Shown: in pieces, positions 45,931 through 53,122 of the stretch
Layout: the number at the start of each line of letters is the position of its first letter
How positions within the stretch are numbered: position 1 is the first letter of the stretch
From: Cryomorphaceae bacterium
GTDB taxonomy: Bacteria > Bacteroidota > Bacteroidia > Flavobacteriales > Schleiferiaceae
Reading direction: 5' to 3'
Length of the DNA stretch: 64,000 nt
Assembly: GCA_024639785.1 (NCBI GenBank)
Contig: JAHEGI010000005.1
Coordinates: 35,198 to 99,197 of the forward strand
Program-made: the position numbers and the translations under genes
The notes under the pieces: generated by a model
Database searches by the model: none
The model's input: the letters and a program-made list of their open reading frames with translations, nothing else
Told to the model about the DNA's origin: nothing

Positions 45931-48900
45931 GGAGTCCTGCGCGTTTGAGAAGGGCTTCTGGTTTTGGTTCACGTCCGCGGAATCGCTTGTACAGTTCCAT
46001 GGGGTCTACACTGCCCCCGGCGGAGAGCAGGGCTTTGAAGTCCGCGGCAACTTGGACTTCGTTTTTGGCCTCTTCTTGAAAACGCTCAAAAGCATCGGCA
46101 TCCAAGACTTCGGCCCATTTGTAGGAATAATATCCGGCCGAATACCCGCCTGCAAAAATGTGTGAGAAGGCGGGAGAAATTAAGTTTACATTGGCTTGCG
46201 GCCATAATTCGACGGGGGTGAGTGCCTCCTTTTCAACCTCATCTACGCGGGTAACGGGGTTGCGTTGGTGGTGCCATGCCATGTCCAAAAGGCCAAAGCC
46301 CAGTTGGCGAACTGTAGCCATCCCCTCTAGAAAACTTTGACTGGCTTGAATGCGATCAAGGATGTCTTTGGGCATCGGTTCTCCCGTTTGGTGATGACGC
46401 GCCCATTGGGCTAATTCTTCGGGTTGATAGCACCAGTTTTCCATGAATTGTGAGGGCAGTTCGACAAAATCCCAGCGCACGGAAGTTCCGGTCAGACTTG
46501 CATAGCGTCCCGAGCCCAGCATGCCGTGTAGGGCGTGTCCAAATTCATGAAACAGGGTAAGGACCTCATTAAAGGTGAGCAAAGCCGGTTGATCTCCGAC
46601 GGGTGGACTGAAGTTACCCACCATAGAAATAATGGGATAATCGCGCCATCCATTGCGCACTCGAGCGGAACGGTAAGAGGTCATCCAGGCGCCATTGCGC
46701 TTTCCTTTCCTAGGGTGCCAATCGGCATGAAGGTGGGCTACCCATTGGCCGTCCGCATCTCGCACATCAAAAACCTGCGCATCGGGGTGGTAGCTTGGCT
46801 CCCGTGAGGGTTCAAAATGCAAGCCGTACAAGCGTTTCGCGACGGCAAAAGCCCATGATTGCACGCGAGGCAATGGGAAATACACCTTGGTCATTTCATC
46901 ATCAAACTCGAGGGTGGCCTTTTTGTATTTCTCACTGACAAAGGCCGCATCCCAGCGTTCCATGGTTTGAAGTTGACAATGGTCTAAAGCAAATGCGCGC
47001 AGGGCCTGAAGCTCTTTCTCGGCGAAGGGTTTGGCTTTGAACAATAAGTCCTGTAGGAAGTGCTGGACTTTTTCTGGCGCCCCGGCCATGCGCTCTTCGA
47101 GGACAAATTGGGCATGGCTGTCATAGCCGAGTAATTGCGCTCGTTCGCGGCGAAGATTGGCAATTTCGAGCACATGGGCTTGATTGTCGTTGGCATCGCC
47201 TCGAGCTGCGCGTTGACCGTAGGCCTGCCAAAGTGTTTTGCGCAAGTTTCGGTTTTCGGCATAGGTCATGAAGCCCATGTACAACGGCGCATCCAAGGTG
47301 AGAATCCATCCATTCAAGCCTCTGCTTTGGGCAGCTTGGGCCGCCATCTGTCGAATGGATTCAGGCAGTCCGGCAAGATCTGCTTCGATTATGGGATGGT
47401 GCCAAGTTTCGGTATCTGCCAAAATGTGTTCAGAAAATTCGAGCCCAACTTGACTCAAGCGCTCGTCGATGCGGCGCAATTCAGCCTGACCCTCGGCTTG
47501 GAGTAGGGCCCCGTTTCGAATGAAACCTCTATACGTTTTCTCGAGCAGCATATGTGATTCGGGATCGAGATCAAGGTCCAGATCGTGAACCTTTTGGATC
47601 TTGCTGAAGAGCTTCGGGCTCATCCGAATGTCATTGCTGAGCGCACTGAGCTTAGGTGCATAAGCCTTGGTAAGCGCTTGTATTTCAGCACTCGTGCATG
47701 CTGAATTATAATTGAACAATCGCTCGGCTACATGGTCTAGCGATTGGCTGATTTCCTCCAAAGCGACGATGCAATTCTCAAAGTTTGCGGGCGCATTGGA
47801 AGTCTCGAGGTCTCTCAGGGCTGCCTGAGCTTCGGCTAAACCTGCATCCAAGGCTTTCTCCCATTGTTTTGATTCCCACCTAGGGAAATCCATACCATGA
47901 ACGTAAGAATCTAGGTAGGCAAAACGGTCACATAGATGTCCTTCTTGGCACTCGGTGGCATGGGCAAGGATTTGGTTCTCATCTCCGTGCAAAAGCGCAG
48001 GTAAAACATGGTCAATAAATTGTTGACCAAAGCCTGATGTGGCATCGCCGGGCACGGCGCTTGGAAGGTTATCTACGGCAAGGACGCCCAGGCTTCCAGG
48101 TTGCCCGAAGGGGACTTCTAATCCACTTTTAGCGTCCCACGCATAGAAGGGTTCGGCCATAGTACTCGGACGCAGGGTCGAGGGGATAGGGCCGGCTATG
48201 TCGCAACTGATGTCCCCGATAAATTCGATGGAGAAGTCGGGATGTTGTGCATCTTGTGGGCTGAAGAAATGAGGACTTCCTTCTTTCCAATAATGGCAAG
48301 GGAGGTAAATGTCTGCAGCACAAGCATAGGGGAAAAAGGCTGAGCCAAATTCTTCGGGATGGCTATAAAATCTGCCTTTCTCAAAGGCTCCTCCATCCTT
48401 GCGCTCCACATATTGTTCCGCTTCGAGAATGGTGAAAATGGGCCCAGAATGCGCTTGACTGTTCAGAAACTCGCTGGGCTCCACTTCGCGAAATCCCCCT
48501 GCAAGGAGCATTTCTTGCGCTCCTTTGCCTACCCGTCCGCGTCCAGTCAAAAGGACTTTCCAGCTGCCTTTGGGATGGTCCTGTAGTTGTGACTTCAGTG
48601 CAGAAACCCAAGCGAGGTCAGCGGCCTTGGGGAGGGCAGGAAAACCTTTCATTTGAGCATAGCCCCGCATGGCTTCATAGGCACCAACGAGCCCTGCATA
48701 TTGCCCGAAGCCGATGAGTCGTTGCCCGCGAAGCTTGATAAGTTCCCAGTCAATGAGTCGAACATTCTTTTGAAGGCAAGCTTTGAGCAACGCGCGATTG
48801 TAGGGCTGTTCCTTGTAGGTGTGCGAAAAAAAGAAGTGCGTGGCACGTTCCTGCAACTGTCCCACAGGAACTTCTTTAACACCGAGAATGACATCGCAGC

Positions 48901-49090
48901 CGGAGAGGTCAGATTCAATGGAACATCCGGCTTCATGGTAGTCCCCGTCGGGGTAGCATCGGATGGGGCTTGGCTCAACCCAAATTTCCAATCCGGGATG
49001 GGCAGTAAGGAGATCGGCGCACTGAGATGGGCTGAGCACCGCTCGGCGGTCTGGTGGCGTTTTTCCTTCGCGAATCAATCCAATTCTCAT
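45923..49090 (-). CDS. fusion: AlaDH/saccharopine-dehydrogenase-like domain plus M3 metallopeptidase
   Basis: A single 1055-residue frame with two complete-looking proteins. Residues 1-398 resemble the alanine dehydrogenase/lysine-forming saccharopine dehydrogenase group: IGLIREGKTPPDRRAVLSP at the start, a nucleotide loop GRGRVG at 183-188, and a domain end LCDRFAYLDSYV. Residues from about 403 are an M3 oligopeptidase (OpdA/Dcp-like) with NFENCIVALEEI, the zinc motif HEFGH at 848-852 and the third ligand Glu877 in DFVELPSQF; about 655 residues, near full length. Met400 sits exactly at the junction and could be the old start of a separate peptidase gene. A perfect promoter element ends 5 bases before the ATG. 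rsmA follows with overlap. Confidence 0.88.
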   Translation of the reverse strand: MRIGLIREGKTPPDRRAVLSPSQCADLLTAHPGLEIWVEPSPIRCYPDGDYHEAGCSIESDLSGCDVILGVKEVPVGQLQERATHFFFSHTYKEQPYNRALLKACLQKNVRLIDWELIKLRGQRLIGFGQYAGLVGAYEAMRGYAQMKGFPALPKAADLAWVSALKSQLQDHPKGSWKVLLTGRGRVGKGAQEMLLAGGFREVEPSEFLNSQAHSGPIFTILEAEQYVERKDGGAFEKGRFYSHPEEFGSAFFPYACAADIYLPCHYWKEGSPHFFSPQDAQHPDFSIEFIGDISCDIAGPIPSTLRPSTMAEPFYAWDAKSGLEVPFGQPGSLGVLAVDNLPSAVPGDATSGFGQQFIDHVLPALLHGDENQILAHATECQEGHLCDRFAYLDSYVHGMDFPRWESKQWEKALDAGLAEAQAALRDLETSNAPANFENCIVALEEISQSLDHVAERLFNYNSACTSAEIQALTKAYAPKLSALSNDIRMSPKLFSKIQKVHDLDLDLDPESHMLLEKTYRGFIRNGALLQAEGQAELRRIDERLSQVGLEFSEHILADTETWHHPIIEADLAGLPESIRQMAAQAAQSRGLNGWILTLDAPLYMGFMTYAENRNLRKTLWQAYGQRAARGDANDNQAHVLEIANLRRERAQLLGYDSHAQFVLEERMAGAPEKVQHFLQDLLFKAKPFAEKELQALRAFALDHCQLQTMERWDAAFVSEKYKKATLEFDDEMTKVYFPLPRVQSWAFAVAKRLYGLHFEPSREPSYHPDAQVFDVRDADGQWVAHLHADWHPRKGKRNGAWMTSYRSARVRNGWRDYPIISMVGNFSPPVGDQPALLTFNEVLTLFHEFGHALHGMLGSGRYASLTGTSVRWDFVELPSQFMENWCYQPEELAQWARHHQTGEPMPKDILDRIQASQSFLEGMATVRQLGFGLLDMAWHHQRNPVTRVDEVEKEALTPVELWPQANVNLISPAFSHIFAGGYSAGYYSYKWAEVLDADAFERFQEEAKNEVQVAADFKALLSAGGSVDPMELYKRFRGREPKPEALLKRAGLHG

Positions 49091-49095
49091 AGCCT

Positions 49096-49103
49096 CAAAG
49101 GTA
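49096..49103 (-). promoter_or_regulatory. -7 promoter element of the dehydrogenase-M3 fusion
   Basis: TACCTTTG on the minus strand, perfect TAnnTTTG, 5 bases before the ATG at 49090. Confidence 0.6.
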
Positions 49104-49120
49104 GGGCCTATCGACCTGCG

Positions 49121-49459
49121 TTAGTTGCTCCAGAGACGGGATTGGAACTGTGCGTTGGCTGCAAAAGGCTGCCCATTAATTTCCGTAAAGCCCGGAAATC
49201 CGCCTAGGAAGCCAAGGGTGTCACATTGTCCATCCAAAACGTAGCTGGGAAAATCCCCACCGCAAAGTCCCGGGTCAAATAAATACACTGTTTGTCCCTG
49301 AAATGTATACGCATCGATGGCTGCACCATCGGCGCAGCACCATGTTTTGAATAAGGCCAGGGCATGGTCGAGGCATTCTGGTGCTTGATTTAATGACGGC
49401 TCGCAGGCAGTAGCAAGGAAGAATGGGCTAAAAAAAGCGAATACTTTGAGGGGTCTCAT
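49121..49459 (-). CDS. small lipoprotein (DUF6970-like)
   Basis: A 112-residue protein with a lipoprotein signal ending in lipobox LATAC (Cys19). The mature part has a PEC..., a paired CC, QGQTVYLFDPGLCGG and DGQCDTLGFLGG, a cysteine and glycine pattern that resembles the small DUF6970 lipoproteins of Bacteroidota. I have not been able to compare it with that family directly. The start at 49459 overlaps the stop of the upstream NlpC/P60 gene by 4 bases (ATGA), so the two are co-translated. Confidence 0.75.
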   Translation of the reverse strand: MRPLKVFAFFSPFFLATACEPSLNQAPECLDHALALFKTWCCADGAAIDAYTFQGQTVYLFDPGLCGGDFPSYVLDGQCDTLGFLGGFPGFTEINGQPFAANAQFQSRLWSN

Positions 49460-49968
49460 GGTACAAAGTAAAGCAAACGCCGGGCCCCGATATATCGATG
49501 TTCGTAATAGGCTTGACCTACCCAATTTTCGATCACTACGCCTCCATGGGTCGCACTGTGAAGCATCAGAATTTTTCCTTCCTCTAGGCCGACACATAAG
49601 CCCACATGGCCAATTTCTTTGGCAGAACGGCCGGAGAAAAGCAAGAAATCTCCTAATTGAATACTATCCCGCTCAATGAATTGGCCTTCTGATGCATAGC
49701 GGCTTGAACTGGCAGGCAGGCGCACATGGTGTTGCGCAAATGTGAAAAACAGCAGTCCTGAACAGTCAAATCCTCCGGGTGATTTACCCCCACCACGGTA
49801 AGGTTCTCCGAGGAGGCTGCTGTAAGTTTCAACTACCGCTTGCCAAGAGATGGTGTCGGTAGCTGAGGGGTGACTCCGAGGGGAGGGGATGGGGTTAGCC
49901 AGCCCAATAGTCACCTGGGTGACTAGGGTTACCAAAAGGAGGGGAATCTTTAACGAACTTTGAGCCAT
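49456..49968 (-). CDS. NlpC/P60-family peptidoglycan endopeptidase
   Basis: A 170-residue exported cysteine peptidase. It has a signal peptide (LLLVTLVTQVTIGLA, cleavage near residue 24) and the catalytic domain with Cys69 in GGFDCSGLLFF, His121 in GHVGLCVG and His137 in MLHSAT. It should cut between D-Glu and the diamino acid of peptidoglycan stems. The start at 49968 shares the four bases CATG with the divergent HMA gene. It is co-translated with the small lipoprotein downstream. Confidence 0.9.
   Translation of the reverse strand: MAQSSLKIPLLLVTLVTQVTIGLANPIPSPRSHPSATDTISWQAVVETYSSLLGEPYRGGGKSPGGFDCSGLLFFTFAQHHVRLPASSSRYASEGQFIERDSIQLGDFLLFSGRSAKEIGHVGLCVGLEEGKILMLHSATHGGVVIENWVGQAYYEHRYIGARRLLYFVP
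49955..49962 (+). promoter_or_regulatory. weak -7 element of the HMA/MauE gene
   Basis: GAACTTTG, one mismatch from TAnnTTTG at the first base, 4 bases before the ATG at 49967. It lies within the signal-peptide codons of the divergent peptidase gene. Confidence 0.3.
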
Positions 49969-50695
49969 GGAAGAACGCGAATTTATAATTTCTGGCATGA
50001 CTTGCGGCGGCTGTGTGGCTCGTGCAAAAAAAGCATTTGAAGCCTTGGAGGCGGTGAGCGCTGCAGAAATTCAACTCGAGTCGCCACAGGCGCGATTGCA
50101 TTTCCATACGGTAGTGAATCTCGAAGCCTTGCAGGAGGCGCTTTCGACTGCTGGCAACTATGTACTTTCTCCAATTCAGTCAGAACAGGACGTGCCGCTC
50201 GCCGAATCGCTGGATTCAGAGCGCTCCTTTTTTGAAACCTACAAACCCTTGCTCCTGATTGTTGGGCTGCTTTTGCTGGTGACCGGGGCGATCCAGTGGG
50301 GCTCCTGGGATGGGATGGAATGGATGCGGCACTTCATGGCTGGCTTCTTCTTGGTGTTTAGCTTCTTTAAGCTTTTGAACGTGAAAGGCTTTGCCGAATC
50401 CTATCGCATGTACGACTGGGTCGCTGGCGCTTGGCCCACTTGGGGATTTATCTACCCATTCGTTGAATTGGCGTTAGGCATGGCCTACTTGGTCGATTTT
50501 CAGCCTTTTGCTACGAATGTCATCACCTTTATTTTGATGGCCTTGGGCGCGGGATCGGTGATTCAATCCAATATGAACAAGCGCAAAATTCAATGCGCCT
50601 GCCTCGGCGATGTCTTCAATTTGCCCATGAGTTTTGTAACCATCGTGGAAGACGGGGCCATGGCCCTCATGGCGGGTTGGATGCTTCTAAGTTGA
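49967..50695 (+). CDS. heavy-metal-associated domain fused to a MauE/DoxX-like membrane domain
   Basis: A 242-residue protein. The N-terminus is an HMA domain with the metal-binding MTCGGC (Cys13, Cys16). Four membrane segments follow (about 92-110, 118-135, 155-170, 180-200), plus a last one at the C-terminus. The membrane part resembles MauE/DoxD proteins and contains a CAC triplet (IQCACLGDVF), so metal-linked thiol redox chemistry is plausible. I infer delivery or reduction of a metal such as copper or mercury. It is divergent from the NlpC/P60 gene with overlapping start codons. Confidence 0.82.
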   Translation: MEEREFIISGMTCGGCVARAKKAFEALEAVSAAEIQLESPQARLHFHTVVNLEALQEALSTAGNYVLSPIQSEQDVPLAESLDSERSFFETYKPLLLIVGLLLLVTGAIQWGSWDGMEWMRHFMAGFFLVFSFFKLLNVKGFAESYRMYDWVAGAWPTWGFIYPFVELALGMAYLVDFQPFATNVITFILMALGAGSVIQSNMNKRKIQCACLGDVFNLPMSFVTIVEDGAMALMAGWMLLS

Positions 50696-50867
50696 GTGGA
50701 CGCTAGGTAGCGCCTATGGCGCGCTTGGGGGCTAGGGAGCGATTGCTTGGTTTGATGGCTAGTTGACTCGCTCGCTAAACGCTTAAACTCTTTTACCCCA
50801 AATCTCCGAGCCTCAGTCCAACGAAGGACAAACCAACAAACGGCGCTAAGCGCCCTAAGCCCTGTCA
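50696..50867 (+). repeat. intergenic region with hairpins and octamer-like units
   Basis: This 219-base gap contains no gene. Two small GC hairpins use the same bases in opposite order: GCGCC (50710-50714) with GGCGC (50718-50722), and GGCGC (50842-50846) with GCGCC (50850-50854). Between them are degenerate 8-base units (GGTTTGAT, GGCTAGTT, CGCTAAAC, GCTTAAAC). They recall the octamer arrays after purL and the 17.5 kb gene. Function unknown. Confidence 0.4.
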
Positions 50868-50887
50868 TTTTGTCTCACGAACATTCG

Positions 50888-50903
50888 TGGCACAGCCCTT
50901 GTT
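50888..50903 (+). promoter_or_regulatory. sigma-54-like promoter before the 50.9 kb acyltransferase
   Basis: TGGCACAGCCCTTGTT matches the -24/-12 pattern TGGCAC-N5-TTGCW except that the -12 pair is GT rather than GC. The GG (50889-50890) and GT (50901-50902) are separated by exactly 10 bases. The expected start of transcription falls at about 50914, next to the ATG at 50915. Confidence 0.35.
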
Positions 50904-50914
50904 GAAGAAGCGCC

Positions 50915-51895
50915 ATGCTACACCTACCCGCTCTAAGCCCCTCGCGATTTGAGGCCGTCCAAACGTCCCTCCCAGGCGCGAAAGGATGGTTACGCGTCAA
51001 TGGCCAGTCGTATTTACATGCGGATTTGGCTTTGCAACGGCCCACCGGAAAGTATGTGTCGAGGCTGATGCTGCACGTGCTGAATGTGGTTTTGGCCGGG
51101 GTGAAAATTCGCACCTTGGGCCACAATGCGATGCCCGGCTTGCTCTTCCCAGAATTGGACGGCGAAAAGGGAATGGCCCAAGTGCCCATTTGGCCTAAAG
51201 GATATAAGCTTTTGGTGGCAAATGTGTTAGGTCGAAAAAATGTGAAAGGCGCTATTGTTGTGCCCGCCGAGCCCTTCATGGTGTTGCCGATTCGGCCTGA
51301 ATGGCAAAACTTTGAAGACTATTTGGCCGCCATGAGCACCAAGTACCGAACACGCGCGAAAAAAGCCCTCAAACTCGCGGAAGGCTGCGAACACGTAGAT
51401 CTTAGCTATGTTCCCACGCAGAGCTGGTCGGCCTGGGCGTCCGATTTGCTCAAGCAAACGCTGCGCGACAAAACGGTAACCCTTCCGGCCTCCTTGGAAG
51501 TTCTTTTGAAAGCCTACAAGGAAAATTTAGGAGATGCCTTCCGAATCTTTGGCTACCGCAAGGACGGGCACTGGGTGGGCTTCATTACCGCCATCGTGGA
51601 CGACGAAGCGGTTCATGCGATGCACATGGGATTTGAGCCCAGCTATGCGCAGCAATCGCAGTTTTATCAGCGGAGCATGATGGATTTGGTGCATTTGGCC
51701 ATTGAGGAGCGCAAGCCAGTGCTGAATATGGGCCGAACCGCTACCGAAATCAAGAGCACCATGGGCGCTGTACCCGTGGAAAACAGCTTCGTATTCTTCA
51801 GTCCACGCCCCCTGATTCGCAGTTTGCTCCGTTTCTATGCCCGCCGCTTTCACCGCCTGCCGGACTACACGCTTCGCAGCCCGTTCAAGGCCTAA
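50915..51895 (+). CDS. GNAT/FemAB-like acyltransferase (BioF2-like)
   Basis: A 326-residue cytosolic protein. The second half fits the BioF2-like/FemAB acetyltransferase fold: [49 protein letters not shown], and [41 protein letters not shown] (split here only for description). Such proteins transfer acyl or aminoacyl groups in cell-wall or polysaccharide modification. The true substrate is unknown. It has no operon partner upstream; purT follows after 44 bases with its own promoter. Confidence 0.75.
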   Translation: MLHLPALSPSRFEAVQTSLPGAKGWLRVNGQSYLHADLALQRPTGKYVSRLMLHVLNVVLAGVKIRTLGHNAMPGLLFPELDGEKGMAQVPIWPKGYKLLVANVLGRKNVKGAIVVPAEPFMVLPIRPEWQNFEDYLAAMSTKYRTRAKKALKLAEGCEHVDLSYVPTQSWSAWASDLLKQTLRDKTVTLPASLEVLLKAYKENLGDAFRIFGYRKDGHWVGFITAIVDDEAVHAMHMGFEPSYAQQSQFYQRSMMDLVHLAIEERKPVLNMGRTATEIKSTMGAVPVENSFVFFSPRPLIRSLLRFYARRFHRLPDYTLRSPFKA

Positions 51896-51913
51896 GCGCG
51901 CAGGAGGCTTCCG

Positions 51914-51921
51914 TATCTTTG
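51914..51921 (+). promoter_or_regulatory. -7 promoter element of purT
   Basis: TATCTTTG, perfect TAnnTTTG, 18 bases before the purT ATG at 51940. Confidence 0.6.
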
Positions 51922-51939
51922 GTGGGTAAACGTCTGTAC

Positions 51940-53109
51940 ATGAAAAAAATACTGCTACTCGGTTCGGGTGAACTTGGAAAGGAACTCGTCATTGCGTTGA
52001 AGCGCCTAGGGGCCTACGTCGTGGCCTGTGATTCCTACGAAGGCGCCCCCGCCATGCAGGTGGCGGATGATTTTGAAGTGTTCAATATGCTGGACGGCCG
52101 CGCTTTGGATGCCGCCGTGGTGAAGCACCGCCCCGATCGCATTGTGCCTGAGGTAGAGAGCATTCGAACGGATCGGTTTTATGATTACGAGGCGGAAGGC
52201 TTTCACGTGGTTCCCTCCGCGAAGGCGGCCAATTTCACGATGAACCGAAAGCTGATCCGCGACCTCGCTGCCCAGGAATTGGGTTTACGCACCGCGCCCT
52301 ACCGTTATGCCACGACGTTGACGGAATTTGAGGCCGCGGTCACGGAAATTGGCCTGCCTTGTGTGGTTAAGCCCTTGATGTCCTCTTCAGGCAAAGGGCA
52401 GTCCGTTGTTAAATCACCGGCGGATGTGGCGAAAGCCTGGAGCTATGCCATGGAGGGAAGCCGAGGAGACTTGATGGAGGTCATAGTGGAGGGCTTTGTG
52501 GACTTCCACACGGAAATCACCCTGCTCACGGTGACGCAGCATGACGGTCCGACGCTTTTTTGTGCGCCTATTGGCCATCGCCAGGAACGCGGCGATTACC
52601 AAGAAAGTTGGCAGCCTTGTGCCCTGTCACCCAAGAACCTGGCAGAGGCTCAAGCGATGGCCGCCAAAGTAACGGAGGCCCTCGGGGGGTCCGGTATTTG
52701 GGGCATTGAGTTCTTCATTACCCTTAAGGGCGTGGTCTTTTCCGAATTGTCGCCCCGCCCACACGATACCGGCATGGTCACTCTGGCCAATACCCAAAAC
52801 CTAAACGAGTTTGAGCTGCATGCGCGGGCCTTTTTAGGCTTGCCTATTCCGGCCATTGAACTCCAGCAAGCGGGGGTTTCCGCGGTGATCCTGGCCCAGG
52901 ATGCCGGGGAGCAGGCACCTACCTATTCTGGTGTGGAAACGGCTTTGGCGAAACCGCATTCGGACGTAAAGTTGTTTGGCAAGCCCAACACGCGCCCCTA
53001 CCGCAGAATGGGCGTTGCGCTGACCTACGGATCCTTGGAAGGCGATATGGAGACCCTCCGCGCTCATGCCAAAGCGATCGCAGATTGCGTGATGGTGGAA
53101 AGCCACTAA
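51940..53109 (+). CDS. purT: formate-dependent GAR transformylase
   Basis: ATP-grasp enzyme that formylates glycinamide ribonucleotide with free formate in purine synthesis, an alternative to folate-dependent PurN. The 389-residue product starts [21 protein letters not shown] (the PurT/PurK N-terminal motif GSGELGKE), has [18 protein letters not shown] and [20 protein letters not shown]. The start at 51940 is preferred to the in-frame GTG at 51919, which overlaps the promoter. With purL at 15 kb it is the second purine gene in the window. Confidence 0.96.
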   Translation: MKKILLLGSGELGKELVIALKRLGAYVVACDSYEGAPAMQVADDFEVFNMLDGRALDAAVVKHRPDRIVPEVESIRTDRFYDYEAEGFHVVPSAKAANFTMNRKLIRDLAAQELGLRTAPYRYATTLTEFEAAVTEIGLPCVVKPLMSSSGKGQSVVKSPADVAKAWSYAMEGSRGDLMEVIVEGFVDFHTEITLLTVTQHDGPTLFCAPIGHRQERGDYQESWQPCALSPKNLAEAQAMAAKVTEALGGSGIWGIEFFITLKGVVFSELSPRPHDTGMVTLANTQNLNEFELHARAFLGLPIPAIELQQAGVSAVILAQDAGEQAPTYSGVETALAKPHSDVKLFGKPNTRPYRRMGVALTYGSLEGDMETLRAHAKAIADCVMVESH

Positions 53110-53122
53110 ACGTTTGACCCAC

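Noticed and set aside
50861..50885. TGTCATTTTGTCTCA upstream of the acyltransferase as a possible operator
   Set aside because: It is only a partial repeat (TGTC...TGTC), with no dyad symmetry that I can confirm and no second copy in the window.
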